A stretch of DNA of 64,000 nucleotides from Acidobacteriota bacterium. GTDB taxonomy: Bacteria; Acidobacteriota; Terriglobia; Terriglobales; Acidobacteriaceae. Location of the stretch: NCBI GenBank assembly GCA_028876395.1, contig JAGWRX010000024.1, forward strand, positions 1 to 64,000, read 5' to 3'. Within the stretch, counting starts at the first letter, position 1; each line of letters starts with the position of its first letter. Under the pieces are notes generated by a model, which did no database searches, had not been told where the DNA came from, and worked only from the letters and a program-made list of their open reading frames with translations. The translations under genes and the position numbers were made by a program. Positions 18,232 through 28,132 of this stretch are shown here, one piece after another.

Positions 18232-19935
18232 ATGGTAACGCCGCTGCCAGACCTTGTCCCGGTAGAATCAAGTCCAGTGACGGAACCGCCCACAACTCAG
18301 CCGAGGCAGCAGACGGGCCGGCCGCCCGCATCGCGCTGGATGCGGGGCCTGCGGATGCTGCACCCCTCGCACGCTCATTCGGCCTTCAGCGCGACGCTGG
18401 TGCTGATGGCTGCGACCTTTCTGTCGCGCATCATCGGGCTGGTGCGGGTCAAGTACATTGTCTGGCTCTTCGGACGCGGCGTGCAGGCCGATGCGCTGAA
18501 CGCCGCCTTTGTGCTGCCGGACATGATTTCGTATTTTCTGGTGGGGGGCGCGGCTTCCATCACCTTTGTCACCATCCTGACGCGGTACCGCGAAGCGGGC
18601 CGCGAGGCCGAAGGCGAGCGCTCGCTCTCAGTAATTCTGACGACGATGTACCTGGTGCTGGGCACAGCCATCGTGCTGGCAGAAATTTTTGCTCCCGTCT
18701 ACATTCACTGGTGGTTCAACGGCTTTGACGCCGAGAAAGCGGCGCTCTGCGTGCGGCTGACGCGCATCCTGCTTCCGGCGCAGTTGTGCTTCTTTGCCGG
18801 GGGCGTGTTTGGCGCGGTGCTGCTGGTGCGCAAGCAGTTCACCATGCAGGCCGTCGCGCCGCTCATCTATGGGCTGGGTACGATTGTCGGCGGCGTGCTG
18901 CTGGAGAAGCGCATGGGCGTGACGTCGTTGGCCATTGGCACGGTCGCGGGAGCCTTCTTCGGCCCATTCTTCCTGAATTTCCTTTTCGCGCGGCGCGCGG
19001 GCACGCGCTACCGGCCCATTCTCGACTGGCACGACGAGGGCCTGCGCGAGTGGGTGCGGCTCTCGCTGCCGCTCATTGCCGGGGTATCCCTGGTGACGGC
19101 CGACAGCTGGATCATTGCGCACTTTGCCTCGGCCACCCATGGCGCGGTCTCGCTGATGAGCTATGCGAAGCAGCTTTTTACCGCGCCGATGGCCATGCTG
19201 GCGCAGGCAGCGGGCGCGGCGTCGATGCCGTTCTTCGCCAGCCTGTGGACAAAGGAGCGCCACTACGACTTCGCGGTGCAGGTGGCGGACTCGGTTTCGC
19301 GTGTGGCCGCGTTGAGCCTGCTGGCCGCCTCGGCGATGATTGCCCTGGGCAAGCCGATGATCGATCTGGTGTTTATCGGCGGAAGATTTTCCGCTGCCGA
19401 TGCGCACGAGTGCGCCGCCTATTTCGCCGTCTTCTCCGTGTCGATGTTTCTCTGGTCGGCCCAGGCCATCTACTCGCGCGCATTTTACGCGGCGGGGAAC
19501 ACGTTTGTGCCGATGGTGGCGGGAACGGTGGTGACGGTGGTGTCGCTGCCGATCTATGCCTCGCTCTATCACTGGCATGGAGCGATGGGGCTGGCCGTCG
19601 CCTCGGACCTCGGCATCGCGATGCAGACCGTGACCATCGCCATTTTGCTGCACCGGCGGCAGATGGTTTCGCTGGCCAGCCTGGACTACGTCGAGCTGGG
19701 CCGCTGCGCACTGGCTGGAGCGGCAGGCGGCGCGGCGGTGTGGATCATCTTCTTCTGGCTTGGGGGATTGGTGATTCCGCATCTCGGGTCCTATCTGCGC
19801 ACACCAAGCCGGTGGACAGACCTGGACATTGTGCTGGCGGGCACGGCCGTGTGGCTGGCCGTTACAGACCGGGTGCTTGCAAAGACCGGGTCGGCCCTGC
19901 CCAAGGTGGCCCGGCAGAGGCTGGGACTGGGTTAG
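18232..19935 (+). CDS. murJ: Lipid II flippase MurJ
   Basis: MVF-like polytopic protein: ATFLSRIIGLVRVKYIVWLFGRGVQADALNAAFVLPDMISYFLVGGAASITFVTILTRY..., multiple TM segments. Confidence 0.88.
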   Translation: MVTPLPDLVPVESSPVTEPPTTQPRQQTGRPPASRWMRGLRMLHPSHAHSAFSATLVLMAATFLSRIIGLVRVKYIVWLFGRGVQADALNAAFVLPDMISYFLVGGAASITFVTILTRYREAGREAEGERSLSVILTTMYLVLGTAIVLAEIFAPVYIHWWFNGFDAEKAALCVRLTRILLPAQLCFFAGGVFGAVLLVRKQFTMQAVAPLIYGLGTIVGGVLLEKRMGVTSLAIGTVAGAFFGPFFLNFLFARRAGTRYRPILDWHDEGLREWVRLSLPLIAGVSLVTADSWIIAHFASATHGAVSLMSYAKQLFTAPMAMLAQAAGAASMPFFASLWTKERHYDFAVQVADSVSRVAALSLLAASAMIALGKPMIDLVFIGGRFSAADAHECAAYFAVFSVSMFLWSAQAIYSRAFYAAGNTFVPMVAGTVVTVVSLPIYASLYHWHGAMGLAVASDLGIAMQTVTIAILLHRRQMVSLASLDYVELGRCALAGAAGGAAVWIIFFWLGGLVIPHLGSYLRTPSRWTDLDIVLAGTAVWLAVTDRVLAKTGSALPKVARQRLGLG

Positions 19936-19961
19936 ACTCGATTCCGCCGCTGACACGACAC

Positions 19962-19988
19962 AAAAGCCCCGCCGTGGCGGGGCTTTTT
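19962..19988. terminator. Bidirectional intrinsic terminator between convergent murJ and bactofilin genes
   Basis: Perfect AAAAGCCCCGCC-GT-GGCGGGGCTTTT(T) hairpin between stop codons at 19935 and 20008. Confidence 0.9.
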
Positions 19989-20007
19989 GCGCGGGTGCAT
20001 TCCAGGA

Positions 20008-20496
20008 CTAAGCCGGTTTGGGCGCTTCCGGTGCTGCTGCGGCAGCGGCTGCCGGCTTGCTCTCCGGCTTGCGGATGTCGATCCCGCCCTTGAAGAAAGC
20101 GCCGTCCTCGATGCTGATACGGGCTGCGGCTACATCACCGGTGAGGGAGCCCTCGGCGCGGATGTCCACACGGTCAGTGGCGCTGACATTGCCGCGCACC
20201 TTGCCTAGAACCACGATTTCGCGGGCGGTGATGCTGGCGGAGACCTGGCCATTGCGGCCCACGGTGAGGCGGTTGCCCGGCAGGTTGATGCTGCCTTCGA
20301 TTTTGCCGTCGATAAACAGCGATTCTGAGCCGGTGATTTCACCCTTGATAAACAGGCCTTTGCCGATGGTTGCCTGTTCGCCGACGGGGGCCGCGGGGCG
20401 GGCGGGGGGTTCAAACGCCGGAGGCGGGGGTACTGGCCGCGAAGGCTCCGGGGTGGGGGTGGGGGCGGGTGTTCCGGACTGGCTGGGTTTCCACAT
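20008..20496 (-). CDS. Bactofilin (polymer-forming cytoskeletal protein)
   Basis: TIGKGLFIKGEITGSESLFIDGKIEGSINLPGNRLTVGRNGQVSASITAREIVVLGKVRGNVSATDRVDIRAEGSLTGDV, typical bactofilin beta-helix. Confidence 0.92.
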   Translation of the reverse strand: MWKPSQSGTPAPTPTPEPSRPVPPPPAFEPPARPAAPVGEQATIGKGLFIKGEITGSESLFIDGKIEGSINLPGNRLTVGRNGQVSASITAREIVVLGKVRGNVSATDRVDIRAEGSLTGDVAAARISIEDGAFFKGGIDIRKPESKPAAAAAAAPEAPKPA

Positions 20497-20817
20497 AGCG
20501 CTCAAGGGTGTTCCTTTTCTGTCCTGGTGGGACTGGGTTTCCAAGGCAGGGGCCAATTCCGTGGTCCCAAAATGCTGTTGCCGCGGGGTCTGGTGCAATG
20601 TGCATGTAGGGTTCCACATGCGTCCGCGTCTCTGATGTTCTTGCTGCTCGGCGGTCCCAAGCATGTCACTGCGGCTATTTTATGCTGCCGCACGGCAGAT
20701 GTTCGAGCGCAGGTGACATTGGGAGCCCGAAGGTTTCCAACTGTGACAACACTATACAACCTTAAAATGGCGAGGCATCACGCAACAGACCCTACAATCA
20801 CCCTACAAGAGGATAGA

Positions 20818-22536
20818 ATGCAGCGCAACGCGGGAACGTTGAAGATAGGTGCAAGTGTGGTTGTGGCGGCGGCGCTGGGCATGGGGGTGCAGGCTGCGGC
20901 CCAGCAGGAGCCATTCGACATCGTCATTACCCATGGCCACATCATGGATGGAACCGGCTCACCCTGGTACTCGGGCGACGTGGGGACTCGTGGCGGAAGA
21001 ATCGCGGCCATCGGCCACCTGGCGGGAGCGCCCGCAAAGCGCACCATCGACGCCCACGGCATGGTGGTTGCGCCGGGATTCATCGACATGCTGGGCCAGT
21101 CGGAGCTGACCATGCTCGTGGACCCGCGCCTGCCATCGAAGATCTACCAGGGCATCACCACGGAGATTACGGGCGAGGGCGACTCCGCCGCGCCGGTGAA
21201 CGACGCGATGCTTGCCGACGATCGCGCCGCCTATGAGCACTTCCACATCACGCCGGACTGGCGCACCCTGCGTCAATACTTCGCGCACATCCAGAAGCAG
21301 GGCATGGGCATCAACCTCGGCAGCTACGTGGGGGCCACCTCCGTGCGGCGCATGGTGCTGGGCGAGTCCGACGTGCAGCCAACGCCTTCGCAACTGAAGC
21401 AGATGCAGGCGCTGGTCCGCGATGCAATGCGCGACGGGGCCATGGGCCTGTCTACGTCGCTGCAGTACGCGCCTGCGCCGTATGCAAAGACGGACGAGCT
21501 GATTGCGCTGGCCGGCGTGGCAGGCCAGTATGGCGGTATCTATGCCACGCACATGCGCAGCGAGGGCGATGCGGTGCTGGAGTCCATCGATGAGGCCGTA
21601 CGGATCGGCCGCGAAGCCCATATACCCGTGGAGATCTGGCACCTGAAGGCCGCAGGCAAAGCGAACTGGGGCAAGATGCCGCAGATTGTGGCGCGCATCA
21701 ACGCCGCGCGCGCCGCAGGCGTGGACATCAGCGCCAACACCTACGCCTACACCGCGTGGTTCAATTCGTTTTCAGCCTTCATTCCGCCATGGGCGCACGA
21801 TGGCGGCGATGAAAAGCTGATTGCCCGGCTCAGGGACCCGGCGATGCGGGTGCGGATTCGCAAAGACCTGCTGAGCAAGGGCAAGGACTCGGCGGGCGAG
21901 GACTGGGACAACGAGTGGCAGGAGGTCCCCGGCCCCGAGGGAATCCTGATTGCCGTGGTGCAGAATCCCGAGTTGCTGCCGCTCCAGGGCAAGCGGCTGT
22001 CGGAAGTGGCGGCAGAGTGGCACGAGGACGCCATCGACGCGCTCTGCGACCTGCTCATCAAGGACAAGGCATTTACTGAGGTGGCCGTCTTTGGCATGAG
22101 CGAGCCCGACGTGGTGCTGGCGCTGAAGCAGCCGTGGGTTTCCATCGACAACGACTCGCAAGGGACTTCGCCCGAGGGACTGCTGGGCACGGAGCATCCG
22201 CATCCCCGCGCGTATGGCACGTTTCCGCGCATCCTGCGCAAGTATGTGCGTGAAGAAAGAGCGCTGACGCTGGCGGATGCGATTCGCAAATTCACCGCTC
22301 TGCCCGCGCAGCGCATGCGGCTGGCCGACCGCGGCGTGCTGAAGCAGGGCATGTGGGCCGATGTGGTGGTGTTTGATCCCGCAAAAATTCGCGATCTCGC
22401 GACCTATGAGAAGCCCAACCAGCTCTCGCAGGGCATGGAAGACGTGCTGGTGAATGGCGTGCCGGTCATCGTAGACGGCAAAATGACCGGGGCCTTGCCG
22501 GGCAAGGTACTGCGCGGGCCGGGGTACGTGCCGTAG
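20818..22536 (+). CDS. Amidohydrolase of the D-aminoacylase/N-acyl-D-amino-acid deacylase family, secreted, atypical metal-ligand motifs
   Basis: FDIVITHGHIMDGTGSPWYSGDVGTRGGRIAAIG, VAPGFIDMLGQSE, YATHMRSEGDAVLESIDEAVRIG, ARINAARAAGVDISANTYAYTA; signal peptide; GAGGA RBS. Confidence 0.85.
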   Translation: MQRNAGTLKIGASVVVAAALGMGVQAAAQQEPFDIVITHGHIMDGTGSPWYSGDVGTRGGRIAAIGHLAGAPAKRTIDAHGMVVAPGFIDMLGQSELTMLVDPRLPSKIYQGITTEITGEGDSAAPVNDAMLADDRAAYEHFHITPDWRTLRQYFAHIQKQGMGINLGSYVGATSVRRMVLGESDVQPTPSQLKQMQALVRDAMRDGAMGLSTSLQYAPAPYAKTDELIALAGVAGQYGGIYATHMRSEGDAVLESIDEAVRIGREAHIPVEIWHLKAAGKANWGKMPQIVARINAARAAGVDISANTYAYTAWFNSFSAFIPPWAHDGGDEKLIARLRDPAMRVRIRKDLLSKGKDSAGEDWDNEWQEVPGPEGILIAVVQNPELLPLQGKRLSEVAAEWHEDAIDALCDLLIKDKAFTEVAVFGMSEPDVVLALKQPWVSIDNDSQGTSPEGLLGTEHPHPRAYGTFPRILRKYVREERALTLADAIRKFTALPAQRMRLADRGVLKQGMWADVVVFDPAKIRDLATYEKPNQLSQGMEDVLVNGVPVIVDGKMTGALPGKVLRGPGYVP

Positions 22537-22574
22537 CTCCAACGCGCGAGGCATTTTTGCCCTACTCTTGAGAT

Positions 22575-25136
22575 ATGACGGATCGCGAACTGGTGGCGCG
22601 GATTGCCCGCTCGCCTGGCGGCAAGGCGGGGTACAAGCAACTCGTCCGCGAACTGGGACTGGCCGGCGGGCGCGAGCGGCGCCTGCTGCTGGAGCAGCTT
22701 GCGCGGCTGACCGTGCGCGGCGAGCTCACGAAGGTTGACCGCGAGCAGTGGGGCATTCCCCGCGCCGTCTCGTCCTTTGCGGGCACGCGCGACAATCTGG
22801 TGGCCGGGCGGCTCGACCTGCATCGCGACGGCTATGGATTTGTGCGGCCGAATGCGCGGCAGGCTGCGGGACAAGAGGACATCTTTATTCCGCCGAATGA
22901 GATGAGCGGAGCCATGCAGGGCGACCAGGTGCTGGTGGAGCTTGAGCCGCCGCGCGCCGATGGCCGCCGGTCAGGGCGCATTGCGCGCGTGCTGGAACGG
23001 CGTAACCCCACCGTCGTCGGCGTCTTTCACTATGCGCGCGCGGGACGCACGCGCGAGCACACCGTTGTTCCCTTCGATGAGCGCATGACGCAGCACATCC
23101 TGATTCCCGCCGGGCAAGAGCTGCCGCCCGCCGTTGAAGGCCAGACGCCGCACCGCGTGCTGGGCAGCGAGGCCGCGCCAGCCGCCGGGCACGAGGACCT
23201 GGAAGGCCTCGTCGTGGATGTGGAGATCACGAGCTGGCCCTCGCCCACAAGGCCGCCGATGGGCCGCGTGATTGAAGTGCTCGGCGACCCCGACGACTTT
23301 GGCGTGGACGTCGAGATGATGATCCGCAAGCATCAGCTCCCGCGCATCTTTCCCGAGCACGTTCTCGCGGAAGCCCGCGCCGTGGCGCATCTGGACCTCT
23401 CCGAGGTGGAACATCGCCGGGATTTTCGCGGACTGCCGATTGTGACCATCGACGGCGAGACGGCGAAAGACTTCGACGATGGCGTGCTGGTGAAAGAGCA
23501 TGCCAGCGGTGGATACGAGTTGCAAGTCCACATTGCCGACGTGGCCGAGTATGTGCGCGCGGGCACGGACCTCGACCTGGAAGCGCGGCTGCGCGGCACC
23601 AGCGTCTACTTTCCTGACCGCGCTATTCCCATGCTGCCGCAGGAGCTCTCCACCGACATCTGCAGCCTGCGCCCCGGCGAGGACCGGCTGGTGCTGAGCT
23701 GCATCATGCAGCTCACCGCGGAAGGCCGCATCGAGAGCTACGAGATTGTCCAAGGCGTCATTCGCTCGGCGGCGCGCATGACGTACACCGAGGTCCACGC
23801 GATTCTGCAAGGCGATGCGGAGATGCGCGCGCGCTATGCCGCTCTGACGCCCGATTTCGAGCGCATGCACAAGCTCGCCATGCTGATGAACAAGCGTCGC
23901 GAGGAGCGCGGCAGCATCGACTTTGACCTGCCTGAGCCGGTCATCGAGTTTGACGAGCAAGGGCAGATGCGCGGCGTGACGCGGGCCGAGCGCACGTGGG
24001 CCAATCGCCTCATCGAAGAGTTCATGCTGGCGGCCAACGAGTGCGTGGCCACATGGCTTGAGGATCTCGGCGTGCCGTCGCTTTACCGCATCCACGAGAA
24101 GCCGGAGCCGCGGCGTGTCGTCCAGTTCGAGGAGATTGCGGCAACCTTTGGCTATTCGCTGGGGCTGGGTTCGCTGCCGGTCAGGCGCATCCAGACGCGG
24201 GGCGACCGTCGCGACGCGCAGCGCAGCGGGCGCACTCCACGCACCCACGAGGTGGCGGAAGACATTGCTGTAACTCCGCGCATGTATCAGGCGCTGGCCG
24301 CGCGCATTGAAGGCAAGCCGGAGGAGCGGATTCTGAGCTACCTGATGCTGCGCTCGCTCAGGCAGGCGCGCTACTCCGAAATCAACGAGGGGCATTTTGC
24401 GCTGGCCGCGCCCACATACACGCACTTCACCTCGCCAATTCGACGCTATCCGGATCTGATTGTGCACCGCATTACGAAGGAGCTGCTGCGCAGAGGCGTG
24501 GAAGGCCGCGGCGAAGTGGCAGAGGGACGGCACGCCTCGCCGTGGACGCACCCGCATGAGGGTCGCGAGCCGCAGATTCGCCCTTCCGCAGCGCGAGCCA
24601 GAGCAGGCGCGCTGTTCGCCGGCGAGCCTCCCATCCCCGAGGCGGAACTGGCGCAGATTGCCGACGAGACAAGCCAGACCGAGCGCCGCGCCGCGGAAGC
24701 CGAGCGCGAGCTGGTGGAGTGGAAGAAGGTGCGCTTCATGCAGGACCGTGTGGGCGAGGAGTTTGCCGCCCTCGTGCTGAACCCCGCCAAATTCGGGCTG
24801 TTTGTCGAGCTGATCGATATGTTTGTCGAGGGCCTGGTGCCCATCGACTCACTGCGCGACGACCACTATACCTGGCGGGAAAACACGCACGAGATTGTGG
24901 GCGATCGCTGGGGGCGGCGCTTCCGTGCAGGCGACCGCGTGCAGGTGATTCTGGACCGCATCCTGGCGCAGGAGCGCAAGCTGCAGTTTTCCATCGTCGA
25001 GGAAGGCATTCCTCTGACCGGGAAAAAGCCCGCTGCGCGCCCATCCAAGCCGCCCAAGAAGCCCAGAAAGACACCGCAGCATGCGAGCAAAGGCCACAAG
25101 CAGGGCAAGCGGCCGGGCAAAAAGCGCCGCCGCTGA
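22575..25136 (+). CDS. rnr: Ribonuclease R
   Basis: DGYGFVRPN cold-shock domain, VTIDGETAKDFDDGV catalytic Asp cluster, HFTSPIRRYPDLIVHR, S1 domain, Lys/Arg-rich C-terminal tail. Confidence 0.94.
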   Translation: MTDRELVARIARSPGGKAGYKQLVRELGLAGGRERRLLLEQLARLTVRGELTKVDREQWGIPRAVSSFAGTRDNLVAGRLDLHRDGYGFVRPNARQAAGQEDIFIPPNEMSGAMQGDQVLVELEPPRADGRRSGRIARVLERRNPTVVGVFHYARAGRTREHTVVPFDERMTQHILIPAGQELPPAVEGQTPHRVLGSEAAPAAGHEDLEGLVVDVEITSWPSPTRPPMGRVIEVLGDPDDFGVDVEMMIRKHQLPRIFPEHVLAEARAVAHLDLSEVEHRRDFRGLPIVTIDGETAKDFDDGVLVKEHASGGYELQVHIADVAEYVRAGTDLDLEARLRGTSVYFPDRAIPMLPQELSTDICSLRPGEDRLVLSCIMQLTAEGRIESYEIVQGVIRSAARMTYTEVHAILQGDAEMRARYAALTPDFERMHKLAMLMNKRREERGSIDFDLPEPVIEFDEQGQMRGVTRAERTWANRLIEEFMLAANECVATWLEDLGVPSLYRIHEKPEPRRVVQFEEIAATFGYSLGLGSLPVRRIQTRGDRRDAQRSGRTPRTHEVAEDIAVTPRMYQALAARIEGKPEERILSYLMLRSLRQARYSEINEGHFALAAPTYTHFTSPIRRYPDLIVHRITKELLRRGVEGRGEVAEGRHASPWTHPHEGREPQIRPSAARARAGALFAGEPPIPEAELAQIADETSQTERRAAEAERELVEWKKVRFMQDRVGEEFAALVLNPAKFGLFVELIDMFVEGLVPIDSLRDDHYTWRENTHEIVGDRWGRRFRAGDRVQVILDRILAQERKLQFSIVEEGIPLTGKKPAARPSKPPKKPRKTPQHASKGHKQGKRPGKKRRR

Positions 25137-25227
25137 GCACGACCTCGCACGGCACAGCTATGCTCTTCGCCTTATTGATTCTTCGTTGCATCCCGAAAAC
25201 GATCAGCTCTGCGCCTGTGCGTAGCGT

Positions 25228-25620
25228 CTATCGCCGAGCCTTGCGCTCAGCCATCGAGCCGATGATGGGAATCTTGTACCACTCGCCGTTGAATGCCTTG
25301 ATGAGCACGACAATCCACAGAATCACTAGAGCCAGCGAATCCAGTGGAAAGTGGTCGAAGTTCAAAAATCGCAGCGCCGGAATCACATTCGAAATGACCC
25401 CGAGCACAATGGTGATGAGCACGGATGCAATCAGCAGGTAGATCGCCTGCCAGCAGTGAAACCGGACATACGGCCTCTTCTTGTAGCGCCTGGCCAGCAG
25501 AAAATAAAGCGCGGGAATTGCCGTGATGTAAGCCATTCCGCCCGCGGCTTTATCTGAAAGTCCAACTCGGCTCCGTGTGAGGGAACGCTGGGATGTCATG
25601 GTCCTCCTTTGGACGTGCAT
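25228..25620 (-). CDS. DUF4870/Tic20-like small membrane protein
   Basis: GGMAYITAIPALYFLLARRYKKRPYVRFHCWQAIYLLIASVLITIVLG... helical membrane protein with the expected FHCWQA motif. Confidence 0.65.
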   Translation of the reverse strand: MHVQRRTMTSQRSLTRSRVGLSDKAAGGMAYITAIPALYFLLARRYKKRPYVRFHCWQAIYLLIASVLITIVLGVISNVIPALRFLNFDHFPLDSLALVILWIVVLIKAFNGEWYKIPIIGSMAERKARR

Positions 25621-25835
25621 GCCGGATGGACCGCCTCAAATCTCTTTGCCGGGGCCACAACCCGCCCTGGCATAGGCGAAACCAATGTAGGACGCTATGG
25701 CAGCAGCATAGCACCATCGCAATCCATTGAGAAACTGCGCCCGGACGCCGCACAACGTCGGAAGGCCGGCGCATGCAATTGACGGAGAATCCGAAGGTTC
25801 CGCTGGACATCGACTCCAAAAACATGTGGCCCGGG

Positions 25836-28052
25836 CTAGAGCTTGACAGACACTTCGCGTGCTGAGATGGCGATGTGTTTGCTGCCCCTGGTTCCGGCAA
25901 TTTCGACAAGCAAAGACTCCTGCTTTGGCATCTGGCCAAGGGGATCGACCTGGAGCGTGAGCGTGCGCTTGCTGTCGCTCCACGTGCATGCGATGCGGCA
26001 TAACTCCCCTTGCTGATAGCGGAAGCTGGAGCCGTCATCGTCATAAAGCAAGAAGGTCCCGTCGGCGCCGGGATACACGCGAAGCTGCATCGGCTCGCTG
26101 CTCTCCTCCTGCGTGAATTGCTTGACGGGGCCGATCGGCAGAATCGTGCCGGCCTTCACATACAGCGGCATTGTCTCCAGATTGATCTCGCGCTTTAGCT
26201 CACGGCCGCCTTCGACAGGAGCGTTCGTCCAGTAATCCCACCAAAGCCCGCGAGGAAGATAGACTGTGCGATGCGTGGCTCCCGGCTCCAGCACAGGGGC
26301 AACCAGGATGTTGTCTCCCCAGAGATATGCGTCTTCAGTGGCAACAGCCCTTTCATCGTCGGGGTATGCCAGCCAGAGTGCGCGCATGATCGGAAGCCCC
26401 GTGGCATGGGCTTCGGCCACCGCCGAATAAAGATAGGGCAAGAGGATGTAGCGCAGGTTGAGATAGGTTCTGCAGATTTCTTCGACGGCCTTGTTGTGCA
26501 GATCCTCGGGCCGCGGCAGCATGGATGCGTTGAATTGGCCATCGAACTCCGCCGGCCCGTAGTTTCCGAGATCCCATCCCCAGGGCAGACGCAGCTTCCA
26601 TGTTCGCCCATGGCATCGAAACAGCGGACAGAATGCGCTGAACTGAAACCACCGGACGAAAAGCTCGGCTGTGAATTCGCTGGTCGGCACAAATCCTCCG
26701 GTATCGCTGCCCCAGTAGGGTATGCCGCACAGTCCGGCGGTGATCCCGACCGTCACTTGCGCAGCCAGCGTTTTCCAGGTCGAAAATGTGTCGCCCGACC
26801 AGAGCCAACCATACCGCTGCAGGCCGGCGTATCCATTCCTGTGCAGTGCAAACGGCCGCACATTCGGCTGCTGGATCTGCGGACCTTCCCAATACATGCG
26901 GTTTCTGGCCAGGCGCGATGCCGGAGGCAGCTCATCCCCTTCATCGGGCCACCAGCCATCAGCTCCTGCGGCCTGCACAGGCAGATGATTGGGCCAGTAT
27001 GCCGCCGCGCTGCTCGGGTCCTTAAGAGCTGCGCCGCAGTCGGCGACCTCGCCGTGAAGATCTTCAGGACAACTGACAACGTGGAGCACAATCTTGAAGT
27101 GTTCGTCGTGCATCTCATGAAACATCGCGGCCGGGTCCGGAAATACGGTCGGGTTGAAGGTGAACGACCCGTGGCCCGTATTCCAACCAGAAGGACAGAA
27201 GCCCGTGCCGAGATAGATCATTGCATCGCAAGGCAGCTTCCTCTCGCGGAACTGCCTTGCCTCTTCGAGCACGGCCTCGCGGTTCTCCAGCGTGCGATGC
27301 GATTGCATATATCCCAGCGCCCAGCGCGGAGGCATGTGAGGATAGCCGGTCAGATCGGCCCACTCCTGCAGCAGCTCTGCGGGGGAATCCGCCAGGACGA
27401 TGAAGATGTCCCGCGTCGGCGTCTGCTCGACGGGAAGGAAGCGCCCCTCTTCTCCGCTGAGATCGAAGGTGCCCCATGGATGAGCAACAAATACGCCCCA
27501 ATAACCAGCGCCCATGATCCACGGGATTGGCACGCGCGCGCCAAAGGTAGCAAGGTCCGGGCGATGCGATCCGTTCAGCATGGCATCTGAAGTGCCGCGC
27601 CGATTCAGCGGATGGCCCCCTTCGCCGAGGCCAAAGAGCGGGCCCTGGCCAAGAGAAAAGTGGATGGCGCCCGTCGAGGGCTCCAGGTAAACCCGCTGCC
27701 GCGTCTGGCCGGCGCCGTCCACAATGCGCACTCCCCACGGAGACTGCTCCAGGTAGACCTTGTACTGTCCCCACGCGGCGAAACCGGCGTCCGTCTCAAC
27801 AAGCGGCTCAGGCCATTCTCTCGGCACGATGCCGGTCTCGGCGGCGGGCCCCTGCTTCCCTTGTTGAATCACGCGCAGCCGCAGCGTTCTGGGACTCACC
27901 GCAACCACGGTCAACAGGTGCGAATTTCCCACAGCAGGAACGCCCTGCACCCCGCTGAAAACCTGCCCGGCGCGGATGGTTCGCGAGAAGAGCAGGCTTG
28001 TTGCTCCACAGGCCACGCCCGACAGAACTCTGCGCCGCGTCAACTCTCCCAT
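25836..28052 (-). CDS. Glycoside hydrolase family 31 (alpha-glucosidase/xylosidase type), Tat-like signal
   Basis: WPDEGDE, PYWGSDTGGF, RYILLPYLYSAVAEAHATGLPIMRALWLAYPDD; N-term ELTRRRVLSGVACGATSLL. Confidence 0.9.
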   Translation of the reverse strand: MGELTRRRVLSGVACGATSLLFSRTIRAGQVFSGVQGVPAVGNSHLLTVVAVSPRTLRLRVIQQGKQGPAAETGIVPREWPEPLVETDAGFAAWGQYKVYLEQSPWGVRIVDGAGQTRQRVYLEPSTGAIHFSLGQGPLFGLGEGGHPLNRRGTSDAMLNGSHRPDLATFGARVPIPWIMGAGYWGVFVAHPWGTFDLSGEEGRFLPVEQTPTRDIFIVLADSPAELLQEWADLTGYPHMPPRWALGYMQSHRTLENREAVLEEARQFRERKLPCDAMIYLGTGFCPSGWNTGHGSFTFNPTVFPDPAAMFHEMHDEHFKIVLHVVSCPEDLHGEVADCGAALKDPSSAAAYWPNHLPVQAAGADGWWPDEGDELPPASRLARNRMYWEGPQIQQPNVRPFALHRNGYAGLQRYGWLWSGDTFSTWKTLAAQVTVGITAGLCGIPYWGSDTGGFVPTSEFTAELFVRWFQFSAFCPLFRCHGRTWKLRLPWGWDLGNYGPAEFDGQFNASMLPRPEDLHNKAVEEICRTYLNLRYILLPYLYSAVAEAHATGLPIMRALWLAYPDDERAVATEDAYLWGDNILVAPVLEPGATHRTVYLPRGLWWDYWTNAPVEGGRELKREINLETMPLYVKAGTILPIGPVKQFTQEESSEPMQLRVYPGADGTFLLYDDDGSSFRYQQGELCRIACTWSDSKRTLTLQVDPLGQMPKQESLLVEIAGTRGSKHIAISAREVSVKL

Positions 28053-28132
28053 GTCATTTCACTCTTCCTTCCAATCAACCGCACCTCTAACGATCGGGCT
28101 AACCCATTGCCGCGCCGGTTGCGACTCAGTTG

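Noticed and set aside
18628-19956. 442-aa minus-strand ORF opposite murJ
   Set aside because: Antisense, His/Arg/Gln-rich and without domains; MurJ is the coding strand.
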